Below, piece by piece: positions 15,380 through 29,472 of a stretch of 64,000 bases of DNA; within the stretch, counting starts at the first letter, position 1; each line of letters starts with the position of its first letter. A program made the translations under genes and the position numbers. The stretch spans positions 8,931,005 through 8,995,004 of the forward strand of contig NW_023998455.1 of assembly GCF_014805625.2 (NCBI RefSeq), read 5' to 3'. The notes under the pieces were generated by a model. That model worked only from the letters and a program-made list of their open reading frames with translations, was not told where the DNA came from and did not search any database. This DNA comes from Glossina fuscipes. Its lineage: Eukaryota; Arthropoda; Insecta; Diptera; Glossinidae.

Positions 15380-15530
15380 GATGAAAGATGAGGGAGGGGG
15401 GAGATTCATTTTGCCAGAACGCTTGCAACACCCAGTAGAAGGCTTCTGAGACCCCACGAAGTGTTTATATTGTTGATCGGCATCCAAATTTGGATCGATA
15501 TAGGCATGTCCGCCTGCGTAATGTCTGCTC
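15380..15530 (+). repeat. Dipteran interspersed repeat copy (TGTAACACCC...TGTCCGYCTG family)
   Basis: It contains CTTGCAACACCCAGTAGAAG, CTTCTGAGACCCC, ATTGTTGATCGGCAT and CGATATAGGCATGTCCGCCT in that order, the word order of a repeat common in fly genomes. It lies inside the PTB-gene intron. Confidence 0.6.
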
Positions 15531-15839
15531 TAAAAACTCCTGGCCGCAAAAATTAAGCTATCGACTTAAGATTTAGCAGAATTATTGGACGGCCGTGCAC
15601 GCAGGTTAGTATTGGAAATATGGTCGATAGGCACGCGCTTAATAACACGCAAACTGAGAACACCTTTATTTTGCAAAACAAATAAAAAATTAGTTTTTTG
15701 CTTATTATTCACAAACTTTAAGTGGACAACAATTTGAAAGTGCATTCTATGGACGGTACTGCAGCATGTGCACAAATGTGGAAAAAATTGACTACACGGC
15801 TACCCAATATTATTATGTATCAAAATTTAATTTTTTTTG

Positions 15840-16060
15840 CATAAAGTATATAAATCCTGGGTCAGTTTCAAATTTGGAATGCATCTAGGAATGTCTGTTT
15901 GTTCGCCTGTCCGTCTGCCCAATTGCGTAGTAACTGTGGTAAATATTCTCCCGTTCACAAAACTGAAGATATAGTGTAAAAATTTGCAGAAGAATTTGGA
16001 AGAGACCTAAGCTTTTCAGAGGACACGCCTACAAAGCCCACGCGCGTATGCGAAAAAAAC
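15840..16060 (+). repeat. Second, diverged copy of the same interspersed repeat
   Basis: AAAGTATATAAATCCTGGGT, GAATGCATCTAGGAATGTCT and TCGCCTGTCCGTCTGCCC occur in the family order, ending in ACACGCCTACAAAGCCCACG. It starts about 310 bp after the previous copy. Confidence 0.55.
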
Positions 16061-18835
16061 TTTTATTTTCGGTTAAGACCGAATATAAATTTTTTATTAA
16101 TTGCTTTTATTTACTTTTATCTTAATATCTTTATTATTTATTTAATTAATATAAGTTTATTAAAGCCATTATTCATAAATACATACAATGTACTTACGAA
16201 TACTTACACACAGGCATATATACACGTTCTAGTGGACTCTAGGTTAGATAAGGTTTAGAATAATTACGAGACAATAGTTCATCGCATTTAAGTGAGGGTA
16301 TAATCAGCTAAATGCATTCGAATGCAATCGCGTGATAAGTTGGCGAACGATTAATATGCCTATAAATGTATTTCCAGTCCGCAATGTCCATAAGGAAATT
16401 AATTGAAGAAATCTGCGCCATAATAATGTTGTTACGAAACTTATCCCGGCGACGGGAGCACATCGTGGAAAAGCTTTCGAGAATAATAGAAGTGGTATTT
16501 AGTTAGTGATCGGCTACCATTGAAGTACAGGATTTAACAAAGATCGGTTATGTTATTGGAGCGGCGAGAGAAATAGATTATCTGATATTGCTGGCTCGAT
16601 ACGTCTCCTTGGACATTGACTAACCGAGGAAAAATAATTTGGAAGGAACTCCAGCATAAGGAGTGATTTCGAACACTAGAGTGACTATGACATCTTGTGT
16701 AATGCTGACAACCCAAAATCATTATAGTCTGAGTTGTTGAATACTCGATCTGATAAGTCGCATGACCCGGTGGATTCTTCGTCTGTTAGGTTTCTTCGAC
16801 GGGGGCAGATATTAAATCTCCAATTTATCTATTTCGCGGACAACAGATCTGAGAGAAGTAAGACTTCGGGAAAAGTGTTTAGTTTCGTTGACAAGTTCGT
16901 CTCTCACATTTTTGGAGGAAGAGGGTATAGAAGATTAACAAAGAGAAGCTAAAGAGAAGACTCAAAGTGTTACGTGAAAGATGAATTTCAAACAAAGTGG
17001 ATCTTATGTTCAAAAGTCTACAAAACTTCTCACTAACGCTTTAAACCCTAAAACTTGGAATCGCAGGGGAAGCACTTCGATTATTTAAAGTTTTTCCAGA
17101 TTGTCAAGAATTAATGCATTCGAGATGACTTTTAGTTTTTAATCGTTTGTGCTTTGTTGAGTTTGAAAACAAAAGTTTTACCGAAATTGTGTAGGTATAC
17201 ACAGCAACAGAAACACGCAAAGGTGTGCATTGTGAGTGCATTTTTCTTAAGTGACTTAACTTAACTGTAAGAAAACTTTTATTTGGATTTTTGCACACAT
17301 TTTTTGTGGAATTCGTTTAATATATCTGCGGATAGATGATTGTCACACAAACTTAAGCAAATATGCACAATTGCTGGCATTGTTTGAAGGTGTGGCGGCA
17401 CAGGGAAAAAAGCAGCAGCTTTAATAGAAATTCAATTTCGGTTGCATTAGCAGCAAAGCCTGAAATAACTTTTTGCGTTTTCTCAATTTTACACAAGACT
17501 TTGGCTAAATATTGTTTTGATGTTTGGTCGAAGTTTTTTTGCAGCTGCAACCTAAAAATTTCAAAGGAAACTAAAAAAACAAAAGCAAGGCTGCACACAA
17601 ACGGAGGCGAGTGTATAGTGAAGCACAAATGCACTTATGCTTCGCAGCGTAAAGGGATTTTTATTAATTGTAGCTTGCGGTGGGGATCATCCTGAGCTTT
17701 TGTTCGCTTTTAACCAACATGTCTGAGCAATTTTTCAACCAAACATAGTAAGAATATTATTACGGACGTGTGTGTGCGTGTGGTTTCGGGGAAGCAGTTC
17801 ATATTTTATGCACAATTTGTGTCTGTGTTAAACTTTATTTATTTATTTATTTGATTCGAAAAGTTTCAACAGCTGACGCACATCCAGATGGATATGACTA
17901 ACTCGACTGAGAATCTCATGCCGGATAAAGAAAATCTTGTAGTTTATCATTCAATTATGCACGATTAAGAAAAGAATTGTTTAAATATTCGGGAGTCAGT
18001 CAAAAGAAAAGAGAGCATTTGACAGCTGAACTATGAATAATGAAGCAAATGGTTTGCTTCCTAAATTGTCTATATATTTTTTTGGGAGTGTTATTGTGGC
18101 GATGTTGAAAACAGGGCGCAATTTATTTCATGTCAAGATTGGTCGATGGTGGTTTTTGCAGAGAGATTGATCAAAATTTCTGCAAAAAATGAATATATTT
18201 TTATATATAGAAGTAAGCCGAAGCCAGAAAGCCAGTTTAAAAAATTAGGTCATGTGTGTAATTTCAAAAAAATTGATGTATTTAATACCGGGTATGCGCA
18301 ACAACACCTCAAGTTGAAGTATTCGCAATGGAATTTACTGTTGTTACATCTCTTTCGGTGCATTTTTGCACTTGTGTGTGTATGTGTGTATGTATGAATG
18401 TTTAATAATAATACGGGCTTATTCAACTGAAACTAGATTCCATGCTAATTTACTATTGCAGCGTTTACTGCCTTCGATTTTGCATAACTTTATGAACATA
18501 CAAACTCACAAGCAACCACAACAGCTACCGCTACATTCAATGGAAAAGTAACAGCAATCGCCGCTACCGCCACAACCACTGCTTAACTAGTCAACATTTT
18601 AAGGTCTCATCATGATAATGGCAATATTAACGAAATTTATCAACACCGATGAATGAATGAAAGAAAACAGGAAAGAAGAGAATTCAGCCAACCATCAAAA
18701 CTGCTACTATACAATATACACGAGTAAGTATAAAAGCAAAAACTGTAATTCAATTCGGTTTCGCCGATAAACGCTACAAATGTTTATACATTGCGTATGT
18801 AATCTGTGTGCGTTACGTGTTTGTGTGTGTATGAA

Positions 18836-18868
18836 AGAGAGAGAGAGAGACAGAGAGAGAGAGAGAGA
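18836..18868. repeat. GA microsatellite
   Basis: GA repeat interrupted once by a C, inside the PTB-gene intron. Runs of this kind can bind GAGA factor in flies, which is inference. Confidence 0.85.
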
Positions 18869-21800
18869 ATTTAATTACGATCTACATACATATAAATTGA
18901 CGGCAAAATCTTCGAAGATAATCATTAACATGACGATGATAACGATGCTAAAACTGCATCAACATCATTATGATGTCTTTTTTGCGGCCAGTTTTATAAT
19001 CCATTAATTGCTTCTGCTAATATTACATGTTGCTAGTGATACGTAATGGCAGCGGAATTCTTGTTTTTGGGTGTTAGTTATGGCCTCGTTTGATATCATC
19101 ACCTTTTGTACATAGTGCGACTTATTTTTATGTCATGGCCACGCAGTATTTGCAACATTGTTTTTACTCCATTTTTAATTGCGTGCGAACAACGGCAGTG
19201 TAACGCTTTACATTTTAATGCAAGTACCACATCTTCAGGAGAGAAGCAATGGTTGCTTTTCTTTCAGCAAAATCGTTTCAAATTTAATATCTTTTCGAGT
19301 AAACCCTTTAGAAATTACAAATGAAAACAAGAGGTTAAAGTTCTCTCATATTTAAGAAAGCAATTTACATTTTGTCCGCTGGAATGGCCGAGCAGACAAA
19401 TGATCTCGACTTACAGTTAAGGTGGGTAGGTTTTTCAATAAAGCCGACAGACTTAGAAGCAAGTGCTTTAAGTGCTCTTTACTTCTCTGACTGAATGAAC
19501 CGTAACGATAATAAGAATTATTTATATTTTATTATTATTAACTGTTTTTATAAGCCTTATATGTCGACTTGTTTCAAAGTAATATTTACTAAATTAGTGC
19601 CGAACGGCGCGGGTATATAGCAGAGCTACCCTTTAGACGGTTTCATAGTGGATGTGCTTTGCCCAAAGCGACGATCGGTTATTCAGTGTGTATCTGTAGT
19701 ACGAGCGAGTACTGGATTGAAAAAAGGCAGAGGTTTTAGATGAGCGCAAGGATGGCAAGCCGAGGTATGTAGATATAATGCGTGTGCGCGCGCGGACAAG
19801 TGGCCCTTCCTTCCTTGGTGAGACATTCAATATCGCACACTAAGTGTTGTAACATTTTAAAATTTATTTTTTCCTTCGAGATAGTTCGCCTATTTTATTA
19901 CATAGTTAGTCAGCTAATGGCTATGAGCATTTAGCGCCAGGATTCTTGTCTTAACACGTATAATTAAATATGTTTTTTTATTTCACATGCTTATGCAATG
20001 CGAAGGAATTTGGAGATTCTCGAATCGTTCAAAAAACGTGCCTACAGAAGGTTAAGAAAAGAGGAAAAGAATAAAGAAATTACACTTTCTTATGGGCTGC
20101 TTGTTTAACATGCCCCAACAACTTGTGTTGAGACGAAAAGACTCTATCATATGTTACAGCTATTCGGATCTATGGGATTATTTCAAAGCTCTTAAGGTGC
20201 CAGACGCTCCTTAAGGATTTTAAAAGCTTCTCTCTAGAGGAGCACAAAAATTCTTTGTCGACACTATCGTAATCGTAAAATTCTGAAACGGCGCAGCCGG
20301 TGGACTCGTAACTTCGTTACATCATGCGTAAAATGATCCTATGGCGAACAACAAGTTTAATTTTTCATCTTAATAAAAATATGCACGAGCATAAGAATTG
20401 CGTGAGAGCTCCCGCGTATGTGTTCCTGTGTTTATCAAACTTGCTTTTTCGGATAACACAAGCCAAATGATAAATCTGATATAACTTTATTTTTTGTCAG
20501 TTGCCATATAAAAAGAAAAAGAAATTCTTAATGGGGAAAGAACAACTGATCAAACTCAAAAAAAAAAAAAAAAAAACAGGTCGCTAATTGCTGTTTATAC
20601 TTGCGTACAATATTCATTTGTCTTATCTGGCATTTCTGGTGAGCTTTTGTGAGAAAATTAATGTAACGTAACAAACATATGAACAGACAGTTATAATAAA
20701 AACGGAGTGGTTTGGCGAAGAGAACTACTAAAAATCATCGGTTGAAGCAAACATGTCGCTAAATTGAGTTGAAGTAAACAAAATTTTTCTTTTATTATTT
20801 TATAATGAAATTCATAAAAGTTTTTTTGATATTAAAAACGTAACGAAACTCAAAGAGTTTTTGTGGATGTCGGACACGATTTCACGGATGTTTACTTCTG
20901 CATCCATTATAAAGTATACCAATAATTTTCGAAAATGCAGAAATTTACTTACGTCTATATGAGATGTGTTGTTGACTTAAAGCGATAAAGAAACATGCCG
21001 CAATAAACAATCTTTATATCTTACCGTTTAATAAAAGTCATTATTCACTTTTCACAAATTTAAAAAAAAATTTATTAAATTTTAAATTAAAACCTTTATC
21101 TACCTTTAACGAAGTTTTATTTTAGGACATTATCTACCCGGGATCACATTTCAGCTGTGGTTAATAATATTTTTATGAATTAAAAATGACCGAAATTAGT
21201 CGAAATTCTCTTTAAATAGCATCCAGCGACTGCTATCGACATTGCTTGATTGCTACGATTAACAAAATTGAAAATATTTCGAATCAAGCAAACAAAAAAC
21301 TTTCTCATGACAAATCTAGTTTCTAAAATATATCCATTTCAACCGTCGCTGAGAGTAAGAAACTGTAGTCTTTTATTTAAATGCTTAGTTCAATTGAATA
21401 TGTATTGGATTTGAGGATAGTGTAGCTGTCTGTCCCTTTTCTGCGCCGAAGTTTCAATCAATTACTCGTTTCGTTACCAATTTATATCAAACGTTGTAAA
21501 ATTTTTGTTGTTTTCCAAATTTTATTCTTCGAGTGGCGTTTAAAGTGCCGTCAAGCCATATACCCATTAGACAGATGTTTATGCTAATGTAATGCTGTGG
21601 ACAAACTCTTATGTATTTTTGTGTGCATATGTATGTAAAGATTTTTCTATGTATGATGGCAACTAAAATGTTTAACACAAAGGTCAAATTATTGTCTTGC
21701 AGCTGCACAATGAACCAGTTTTTCTTTTTCAATGCTTGAGGTGCAAGAAAATTGAACACTGATTTACCAAATGAAACAAAAGACTTAAGTTGGAAACTCG

Positions 21801-22556
21801 TTCTGATACCATTGGTGGTCGGTCATGTGATTATTTGTATTTGATTTAAAACAAAATTGTTTTCATTGCTTTTTCTATTAATTTGTAACGCATCTCTTGC
21901 AGACTCGATCGATTTAAAACCGTTTCCATTGAATCTCATCTTTTGGGTGAGAAATTATTTTCTGGAGGCCAACTTTAGCCTTAAAGTAAATGTTTTCCTA
22001 TGCAATGATAAGTATAAAGTGCTTAGTTTTGAGAAAACTTGCATCTCGAACGAGCATTAACGAAATAAAAGCCGCAATGCAACAAAGGAAAAACAGAAAA
22101 GAAAACGAGGAAAAATGCACAGTGTCTGGCAAAAAACATGTAATAATTTTCCACTTCTCTCGCTGAGCAAATGAGCAAACAATTGTTTTTATTTTCATTC
22201 TTTTCGCCATTGTCACCTTAGTGCTTGTTTTCTTCAAAATTATGTTCCTCTCCCATGGACAATTTAAGCCAGCAGTGTATAAAGAGATCTCGAAAGATTT
22301 CTTCGGAAAGTTTTATACAAAAAATTAATTTACATTTCACTTAAGAAACCAGTGCGCGTTTGATCGCTCTATTATTTCATTTTAAATTAATAAGTTGACA
22401 AATTTATCATTTATCGCGAAAATCGTTCGTTAGCGAGAACAGAAAACTCTAAAAAATAACGGTAAGCCATCCATTTTTACTGTATGCTTAACGTTTTCTT
22501 ATGAAGAGAGACAAGTCGTAAGTTAAGGGAAAGAGCATTCGTTATAATATACGAAC

Positions 22557-22583
22557 TTATTATTATTATTATTATTATTATTA
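22557..22583. repeat. TTA trinucleotide repeat (9 units)
   Basis: Nine perfect TTA units inside the PTB-gene intron. Confidence 0.9.
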
Positions 22584-25500
22584 ATTTCGCCAGAGAAATA
22601 AACTCTAAGACTAAACTCTTAACAGCACTACCATGCATCTAAGGCTATCTATCGGCTTGTACACGAACTTAAAGAAGACACGTCTCGAGGGAAGTTGGCG
22701 ATGAAACGCTGAAGTGGAAGACAACAAAGTGCAAAGGTGCCTGCCATGAAAGTACTCGTATTAATTATCGAACTTCATTGTGTAGAGTGTAGGATAAACG
22801 TGGCCACACGCGTGCCTCTTTGGAAGCTCTCTAAAACCGGACACCTTTAACGGGTACTTTTACTGCAATCAGTAGATAATTAGAATCCACTAGATTTTGA
22901 AATTGAAAAATTGCAGTTGGACATGTCCGGTTGCAACGCAGCTTACCTCGAAAATCTTAAACAAAAGGAACAGACCATGAGGTGTTTACCAAAGACATTA
23001 AAATGAAGTAACCGCCGAATAGAATTAAGAAAGCCAGTGAATTTGAGATCTTTGCCCAGTCGAAATGCTTCGCAACTGTTAGCAGCTTTCCCTGCATAGA
23101 GATGGAAGTTCATGTCCTCACTGCTAAAGGTATTTCATTTTTATTTAAATGTTAATTGAAAGATAAGACGAACCACTCCTTTACTACGACATTCAAATCG
23201 AGCTTTGTTTTAATAAACAATAAAAGCTAAAAAAAAAAAAAAACACAAATAAAAAAAGAAACCTGATGCGCGATGTATTTTTATTGAAAAATGCTGAAAA
23301 CTCGAAAAATCCATTGATTTCAACGCCATGCAGCTTGAACGAAAATCCATCCATTCATTCATTGGTTTAGAAATCGTCAACTTATTAAAAATTGTCTGCA
23401 CATCGAATAGCGGAAAAGGAGAGAAAAACACATTTCGTTTTTAAAGTGAAATTAAAAGCAAAACAAATAAATAAAAAAAAAAAAAAACGAAAGAAAGAAA
23501 GAAACTCTCATGAAAGTTAAGCAAAATTATTTATACGCAAATAAGTCAGAAAAGCCAATACACGCTCGCTCTCGTATGCAAATAGGTCAAGCACATGTCG
23601 AGTGCGTACGAACGTCACCTGCAAGAGTATTTAAGATGATGTGAAGAAAAGAAAATATAAAAGAAGTAAAAATTAACCAAACATGCACCGATGAATTGAA
23701 GCAATTTTCATCTTTGATGGAGCGATAATTAAGGTTATTAAAGAAAACAGTGCGTTTATTGACATTGTTGCACTGTTTAGGTTATATCTCCATCTCTCTG
23801 AGTTTCATATAAAATCGTCGTGTGCTTCGTGGAGACTACGATGACTTACAATGATTATAGATTCATTATGTTTTGCTACTTGCAAGCAAATATGTAATTA
23901 GAAGAGAAAAAAATAATTTTCCCAAGAAAAATTTACCTCATTTTTCATTTGTAGCAAATCGTAGCGACTTTTTGCTGACAGATCAAGAACATGGCAGTAG
24001 ACAACAAAATGGAAGTATGTATATGATTTTCGGTTGCATTCTTGATTCCCGGTCGCCACATTGTCTTTTTTTTTTAATTCGTCCGTAAGTATTTTGTTGG
24101 AAATACATTTCAATGTAATGTAATATAAATGGCTCACGGAATAGATTTGTTTGTGAGCTATGTATTTTAAACTTTTCTTCCTTTGCAAATATCGTCGTTA
24201 TTGGTTTGATCCCATTTCGATACCTCGGTTTTGGTGAAGAGGTGTTTACATATGTACGTTTTCTTGATCATCATATCAGTCGGATTTGATTTAACTGAAT
24301 ACATTACAGAGAAGAGGGAGTTCTTAACTGCCGAAGACTAAAAAAACCGATTACTTGCTTTTGAGGGAAATGGTCTCCTCAATGTCTGTTGTGTTGTCGG
24401 CGAGCCGTCTGGCCGGTTCGTCCCTCTTTCAACAGCAGCCTTCCTAATATTCGAATTTTTGCGACCAAAGGCGTGCGGACCACCGACGGACACTCCTGGA
24501 TCGATTTAGAGTTTGATACTGATCGAACGTATACATACATACTTTACGAAGTATGCGAAGTCCCTTTCCGGGTGTTGCAAACGTATCGATACTCAACATT
24601 CGTTAGGCATCGAAACAATTTAAAAAACAGTCCCTCAATAATTTACAATCCGAAAACACGATCAAAAATGTTGAAAAAAACTATGTACCATACTATTGAA
24701 AACTTCAATATTAAATGAGTGGACGCAATTAACCAAATAAAAAGAAGAATTTGACTATACTGAGCTCCCTAGCGTTCCGTATTGCTCAGCGTGAATCCAG
24801 TTGGATGCTTGTACAGACATGAAAACCTGAAATTTATTACTTGCATTCCTAGCTGATGGCTGCAGGTCAAGTTTGGAAACCAATCTGACTGGCCGTAAGT
24901 TATGGCAACGATAAATGTATATAGCAATCCGTAATGACCGATAGATATCAGTTTCAAGCAAGATTACTTAAACCAGTTAACTGCATTTGTCGAATATGTC
25001 ATGATCGGTACAACCGTCCTTGTCGGATTTTCTCATTCGATTTCATCATTATGAATGTGTATTTGCCATAATAATGTATTTTTAGAATGTGTGTGTGTGC
25101 CATTTTGTGAAGCCATTTCGGTACGCGCTAATTTAATATTACACTTACTGTTTTTTTGACGAGTATACGAGTATATTGCCAAAAGGGTCGACACTAGTTA
25201 AAACTGTATTGCAAGAAAGGCAGGAAGGAAAAGAAAATCAAAGCAAAGGAAAAGAATTTTAATCTACTAATCCAAAGCTGGGAGGAAACATTTTCCAGTG
25301 TGACACTAAAATATGTGTAAAAGGGGTACACTTGACCAACGGAAAATTGGGCGACGTCCATAGCTAATTCGTTGCAACTTTTGTGAATACATTTTTTCTC
25401 ATTTCCGAACGAATTGTTATCATTTTATGTTATAAACGTATTCGGATAGGCTCGAATTAATACAAAACTTACCGGAAAATGTAAGCTGGCAATCCTGGTC

Positions 25501-26519
25501 AAAATAATTGATGCGACAACAAAACGCAGGCAAAGTGTTATGAAATGTCGACTATATACATATATATGTAGCACATATATACGCCAAAAAGTTAATGGAA
25601 ACGAGGAGAACAATTCAAACATGTACACCCTTGCCTCTGTATGCGCGCATACATACATATGCGAAATACATATATATACGATCGTGCTTATTATTTGCAA
25701 GCAATAAGTTTATGAAAGGAAACACTTGCAGTATAATTGCAAGCTATTATAAAAACCTGTAGAAGGCAACTTGCGGACTGATTAAAACCTTATATGAATT
25801 TGTTTGAATAATAGACCAAAAGACACGAAAAGAATACAAGTCACAATTATTTCAGCTTGAAACGACTTTTTCTTATCGATAGTGAGGAATGTATTCAATG
25901 AATTTTGACGATTGTCACGCATACATATATTTGATAATCCATGGATGGGTGAATGCACTTATGCATAGCATAATGTAAGCGAGCACCTGATCTGCCTACG
26001 ATGTTTGTTTGCGATGTAGAATGAAGATCTGTTAAACTTCGATAAAATCTACAAATGAAAGAAGTTCGAAATTGGGTTCTTAGGTCATTCAGGAGCGGAA
26101 GCTTTGCATTTCTAGCCAATTTAAAACCCATACTTACCTCTGTCTACACAACCCTGAACACATAAGTTCAATAAATTAGAAGCAAAAAAAAACTTTAACT
26201 TGTATTTTCTCACTACAGAAACATCAGTACCTGAAGAATACCTAAAGAAAATATAATTAATACAATTACAATTAATTTGGCCAGAGAAAGAAATTCAAAG
26301 GCCAAAGTCTTATAAGCGCTAATATCTGAGGCTACAGACTTTATTGAAAATTTTACCGCACTTGAGATTTAACCGAGAGGCCGTGGAGCTATTAGTCGAG
26401 CTGCTTAGCGTACGCGGCCATTCAGGTAGACAAAAAAATCTAATAAAAAATAATTGTTTAATAAATCGCCTTTTAATTGTGCTTCGTTCATGTATTCAAT
26501 TAATTGGCAGTTTTGTTGA

Positions 26520-26650
26520 GAGCTCTAGTGGATAGGGAAATGAAAGAAGAAAAAGTTATTATCAATTTGCACCGGGAAGGCAAAAAGCGCCAAAATAGCT
26601 GCAGAAAAATAGGATATAATGTCATTCAATTGAATACAATGACTATTTAC
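26520..26650 (+). mobile_element. Possible Tc1-like transposase helix-turn-helix remnant
   Basis: A plus-strand frame reads REMKEEKVIINLHREGKKRQ and then SCRKIGYNVIQLNTMTIYTL, resembling the start of Tc1-family transposases (K..II.LH.EGKS.R.I.K.IG....TV). Nothing downstream matches, and no inverted repeats were placed. Weak. Confidence 0.3.
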
Positions 26651-26959
26651 ACACTGTATCAAGGAGGCTTAGTACTTTATTCTGGAGGAGTTATATAAGG
26701 AGCTTGTCATAAACATAGATGGCGGACGTCACATAATAAAGAGAACAAGTATGCAAATTATATTTGGTTGTGCACGAACTTTCCTTCACTTCACCTTTGC
26801 TTTAAAGAAACTCAACAAAGATGTAATTTCGATGATCTATAATATATCTCTATAATCTATATATATATATATGCATAATGTATAATATATCTTAATACCT
26901 TTAATATTGAGTACTAAAAGTTCATTCCTAATTTTCATTCGCCCTTGTACCTAGAATAC

Positions 26960-27130
26960 CCAGAACCTAAGTATGGGAGTGCATTCATTTTGCCAAAACC
27001 TTCTTAACAGCCAGAAAGGAGCTTCAGAGACATTTCAAAGGAGGTAACATCTTTATCAGTATCAAATTCCGAATTGATTTAATTCCTTCCGCCCGACTGA
27101 GCATCTATGAGTGGTAAACATTCTCCTGAT
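26960..27130 (+). repeat. Diverged interspersed repeat copy
   Basis: TTCATTTTGCCAAAACCTTC, CAGCCAGAAAGGAGCTTCAG and CGCCCGACTGAGC line up with the copy at 15380 (ATTCATTTTGCCAGAACGCT onward). It is more decayed. Confidence 0.45.
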
Positions 27131-28655
27131 TGCATACACAAGAACCATCCACCTTAAATTAAAAGTGTTCACTGTCAGATTGATATTCAAAACAGGCCAA
27201 ATCGATCAAAGGACGCTTTTACAATCACTATAAAGAGGGACGAAAACACCTCCGTTTTCGAAAGCAAATATAATAAATTTTTCCCTTCTTGCTCATAAAT
27301 TACGACAGAGACGAAAGACGACAAAAGCTTCTATGTACATTTCTAAACGGAAAGAATTGGCGAGGCCCTCTTAATATAGTATCGAAATTTCTTTGTTTAC
27401 AAATTAAAGGCAACGAATGCAAAGCCAAAGCATTCGGTCACAGTCTTATATACTTTTCTTCTTCTCTTTCTTAAAAGAAGTCTAAAATAAAAGCAAATTT
27501 TTGATTTCTTCATAAGTCTGCCGTGCATTCTTGTGGTCGAGTATGGTGGTGGTGCGTGTAGGGCTTACGATCGATCGGCGCAAATATGTATAAAGACATG
27601 ATATAATGATGATGATTTTCTGCTTTTGTATTAGTTCCTATTTCCTGTGATACGCTATTACGTGCATCACTTAACTAAGTCTTTTCGCCGTTGCCTTTGT
27701 GTTCGAAACCTTTGTAAAATTGTATGTTAACCTTGAATGAATAAATTAACATACTGCTCTCTTATGTCATATCCATCAATCCAATTGTTTGTCCGACATA
27801 TTTATAAAGTAGCATTGGCGTCCCGAAAAACGATTTTCATTATAGCAAACGAAAAATTCTATTTTTTATACAAATATTAAAAAAAGGGGTTTTATTGAAA
27901 TATCGTCGGACGATCATGCTGCACCGTACCCTACCAGCTAATACTATAGCGTATGCGGAGAATAAGACATACGGAATATAAGCGGAGAAATTAACGCGTA
28001 AAAAGAAACGACTGATCAAATATTTGATGGTGAAAATTATTTTCTCCTGTCTCTTCATTTCCTTACTTTCTTTCTTTTTGTATTTTTTTTGTTTTTTTTT
28101 GTTTTTATTTTCTCTTAAGATTAATTTGCACAAATGCCTTTTTCTTATGTCAACAATGCATAACGTCTGCACAGATATACTTAGGATTAAATGAAGAACA
28201 GAAAGCCAAAATAATATCTCTAAGGAAGCGTAGGCATGAAACTCCGATCGAATTAAATCTATCTACCAGCATAATATTTAAAGCGATATAACCTTAGTTC
28301 ATAAGTAATATTTTAAAAGGAAATAAGGTTTTTTTCCTTCTAAGTGAAGGTTAAATATTTAATAACAAATTATTTAATAAAAGTTTTTATAGCACTTTCG
28401 AAATAATTCGTTTATATTTAATTATATGAGTCATGAGCCTGCAAAAGCTTTTGTTGTAAACGTTGTAGTTGTTTTTCGCTTGTACGTGAATATATTTAAT
28501 TTTAAACATTGCCTCACGAGAAAGACTTAAGCACACGACAATATTTCACAGCAATACATGCATTTCTTTTTTTTAATAATTGAAAATAAAATCTCACCGA
28601 TTAGAGAGAAGAGCAAATGAGGAAAAAAGAAAGCAAGCTCTTGACAAATACTTAC

Positions 28656-29472
28656 AATTTTTAACGGAGGTATAACCTTCGACAGCACTGCTATTGCTGT
28701 CACCACCGCCGTTGATTAAGAGGCCGCCATTTGACTGTCGCCCGACACTGTTTAATGTAGTGATACTATCGGCTCGAGAGCGCCAACCAGTATGACTGAC
28801 GGACGACGCAGTATTTTGCTGATGATGATGATGATGATGATGATGATGTTGACTGCCGTTCGCAAGACCCACACTGGTTAAGTCACCATTTGATTTGCTG
28901 CCAATTTGGCTTTTAAGTGTACCATAAACACTGCTTCCCGCTCCTCCGCCCGTACTACTAGTTTCCAGCTGTCTGGCGTATGAGTTATCTGCGTACGCAT
29001 GAAAACAGCACCTGACTAGAGCATTGGCGGCCGCCTCGCGTTTGCAGATGAAAACGTGGCATTCGAGTACTTTGATGCCAGTAGTACGGCGTAAAATTGC
29101 AGCAAAGATGGGCGGATGCTGAGCACGAGGCATCCTTGCAAAGGGTGAATCTAACGGTAGAAATTTGGGCTCGGGATTTGCATTTCCACGTTCCGGTATC
29201 AAGACCTGACGTACCGCAGCGCAATAATGCAGTGACTCAATCGGGAAGAACCGTGTAATTTCTTTAAGATTTTCATCAACATTTTCCAAAAGAATACCAT
29301 TGGACCATACACTCAGCCAAGAGTCGATGCCTTTGGCACCCACTGCACCTTCGGAGGGGTAAAGACTACGCAAGGGCTCTTGAATGCCTTGCAAGCCATC
29401 TTTACTTTGCCGAGGCACTGCACTACCCAAATAAAGGACACGACACCGACATATTGGCGTTGAATCTCCCAT
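28656..29472 (-). CDS. PTB/PID-domain protein, coding exon 1 (residues 1-272)
   Basis: First coding exon of a two-exon gene whose second exon is 10440-11617. The ATG (29470-29472) lies in a good context, CGAAAATGG. Residues about 8-170 look like a phosphotyrosine-binding/PID domain, the fold used by adaptors such as Disabled and Numb to bind NPxY-type peptides or lipids: it opens CRVLYLGSAVP, has the strand-like SWLSVWSNGILLENV, and ends in the helix-like KREAAANALVRCCFHAYAD. A low-complexity tail follows, with Gly/Ser stretches and nine histidines at 209-217. The exon ends in AAAAATT|GTAAGT, phase 1, and its spare T joins exon 2 in frame. The open frame beyond the donor is intron. I recall a similar uncharacterised Drosophila PTB protein, possibly CG12581, but I am not sure. 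The role as a cytoplasmic signalling adaptor is inferred from the domain alone. Confidence 0.85.
28821..28848. repeat. ATG/CAT trinucleotide repeat coding nine histidines
   Basis: The CAT run of the PTB-gene coding strand gives His residues 209-217. It is a coding microsatellite and likely to vary in length between individuals. Confidence 0.9.

Larger units (their letters stand above)
11618..28655 (-). other. 17-kb intron of the PTB-domain gene
   Basis: Bounded by GTAAGT on the 28655 side and TTTCAG on the 11618 side, with matching phase 1. Inside I see no further convincing coding exon. It holds a 29-base A run, GA and TTA microsatellites, three diverged copies of a dipteran interspersed repeat (about 15.38, 15.85 and 26.96 kb) and a weak Tc1-like transposase remnant near 26.55 kb. 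Its size would fit a regulatory intron. Confidence 0.7.

Noticed and set aside
17353..17695. Overlapping frames on both strands of about 100 codons
   Set aside because: Open on both strands with no similarity; typical of chance in stop-poor AT-rich DNA.
24389..24718. Plus-strand frame of 109 codons
   Set aside because: No recognisable motif and it lies within the PTB-gene intron; composition is like the surroundings.
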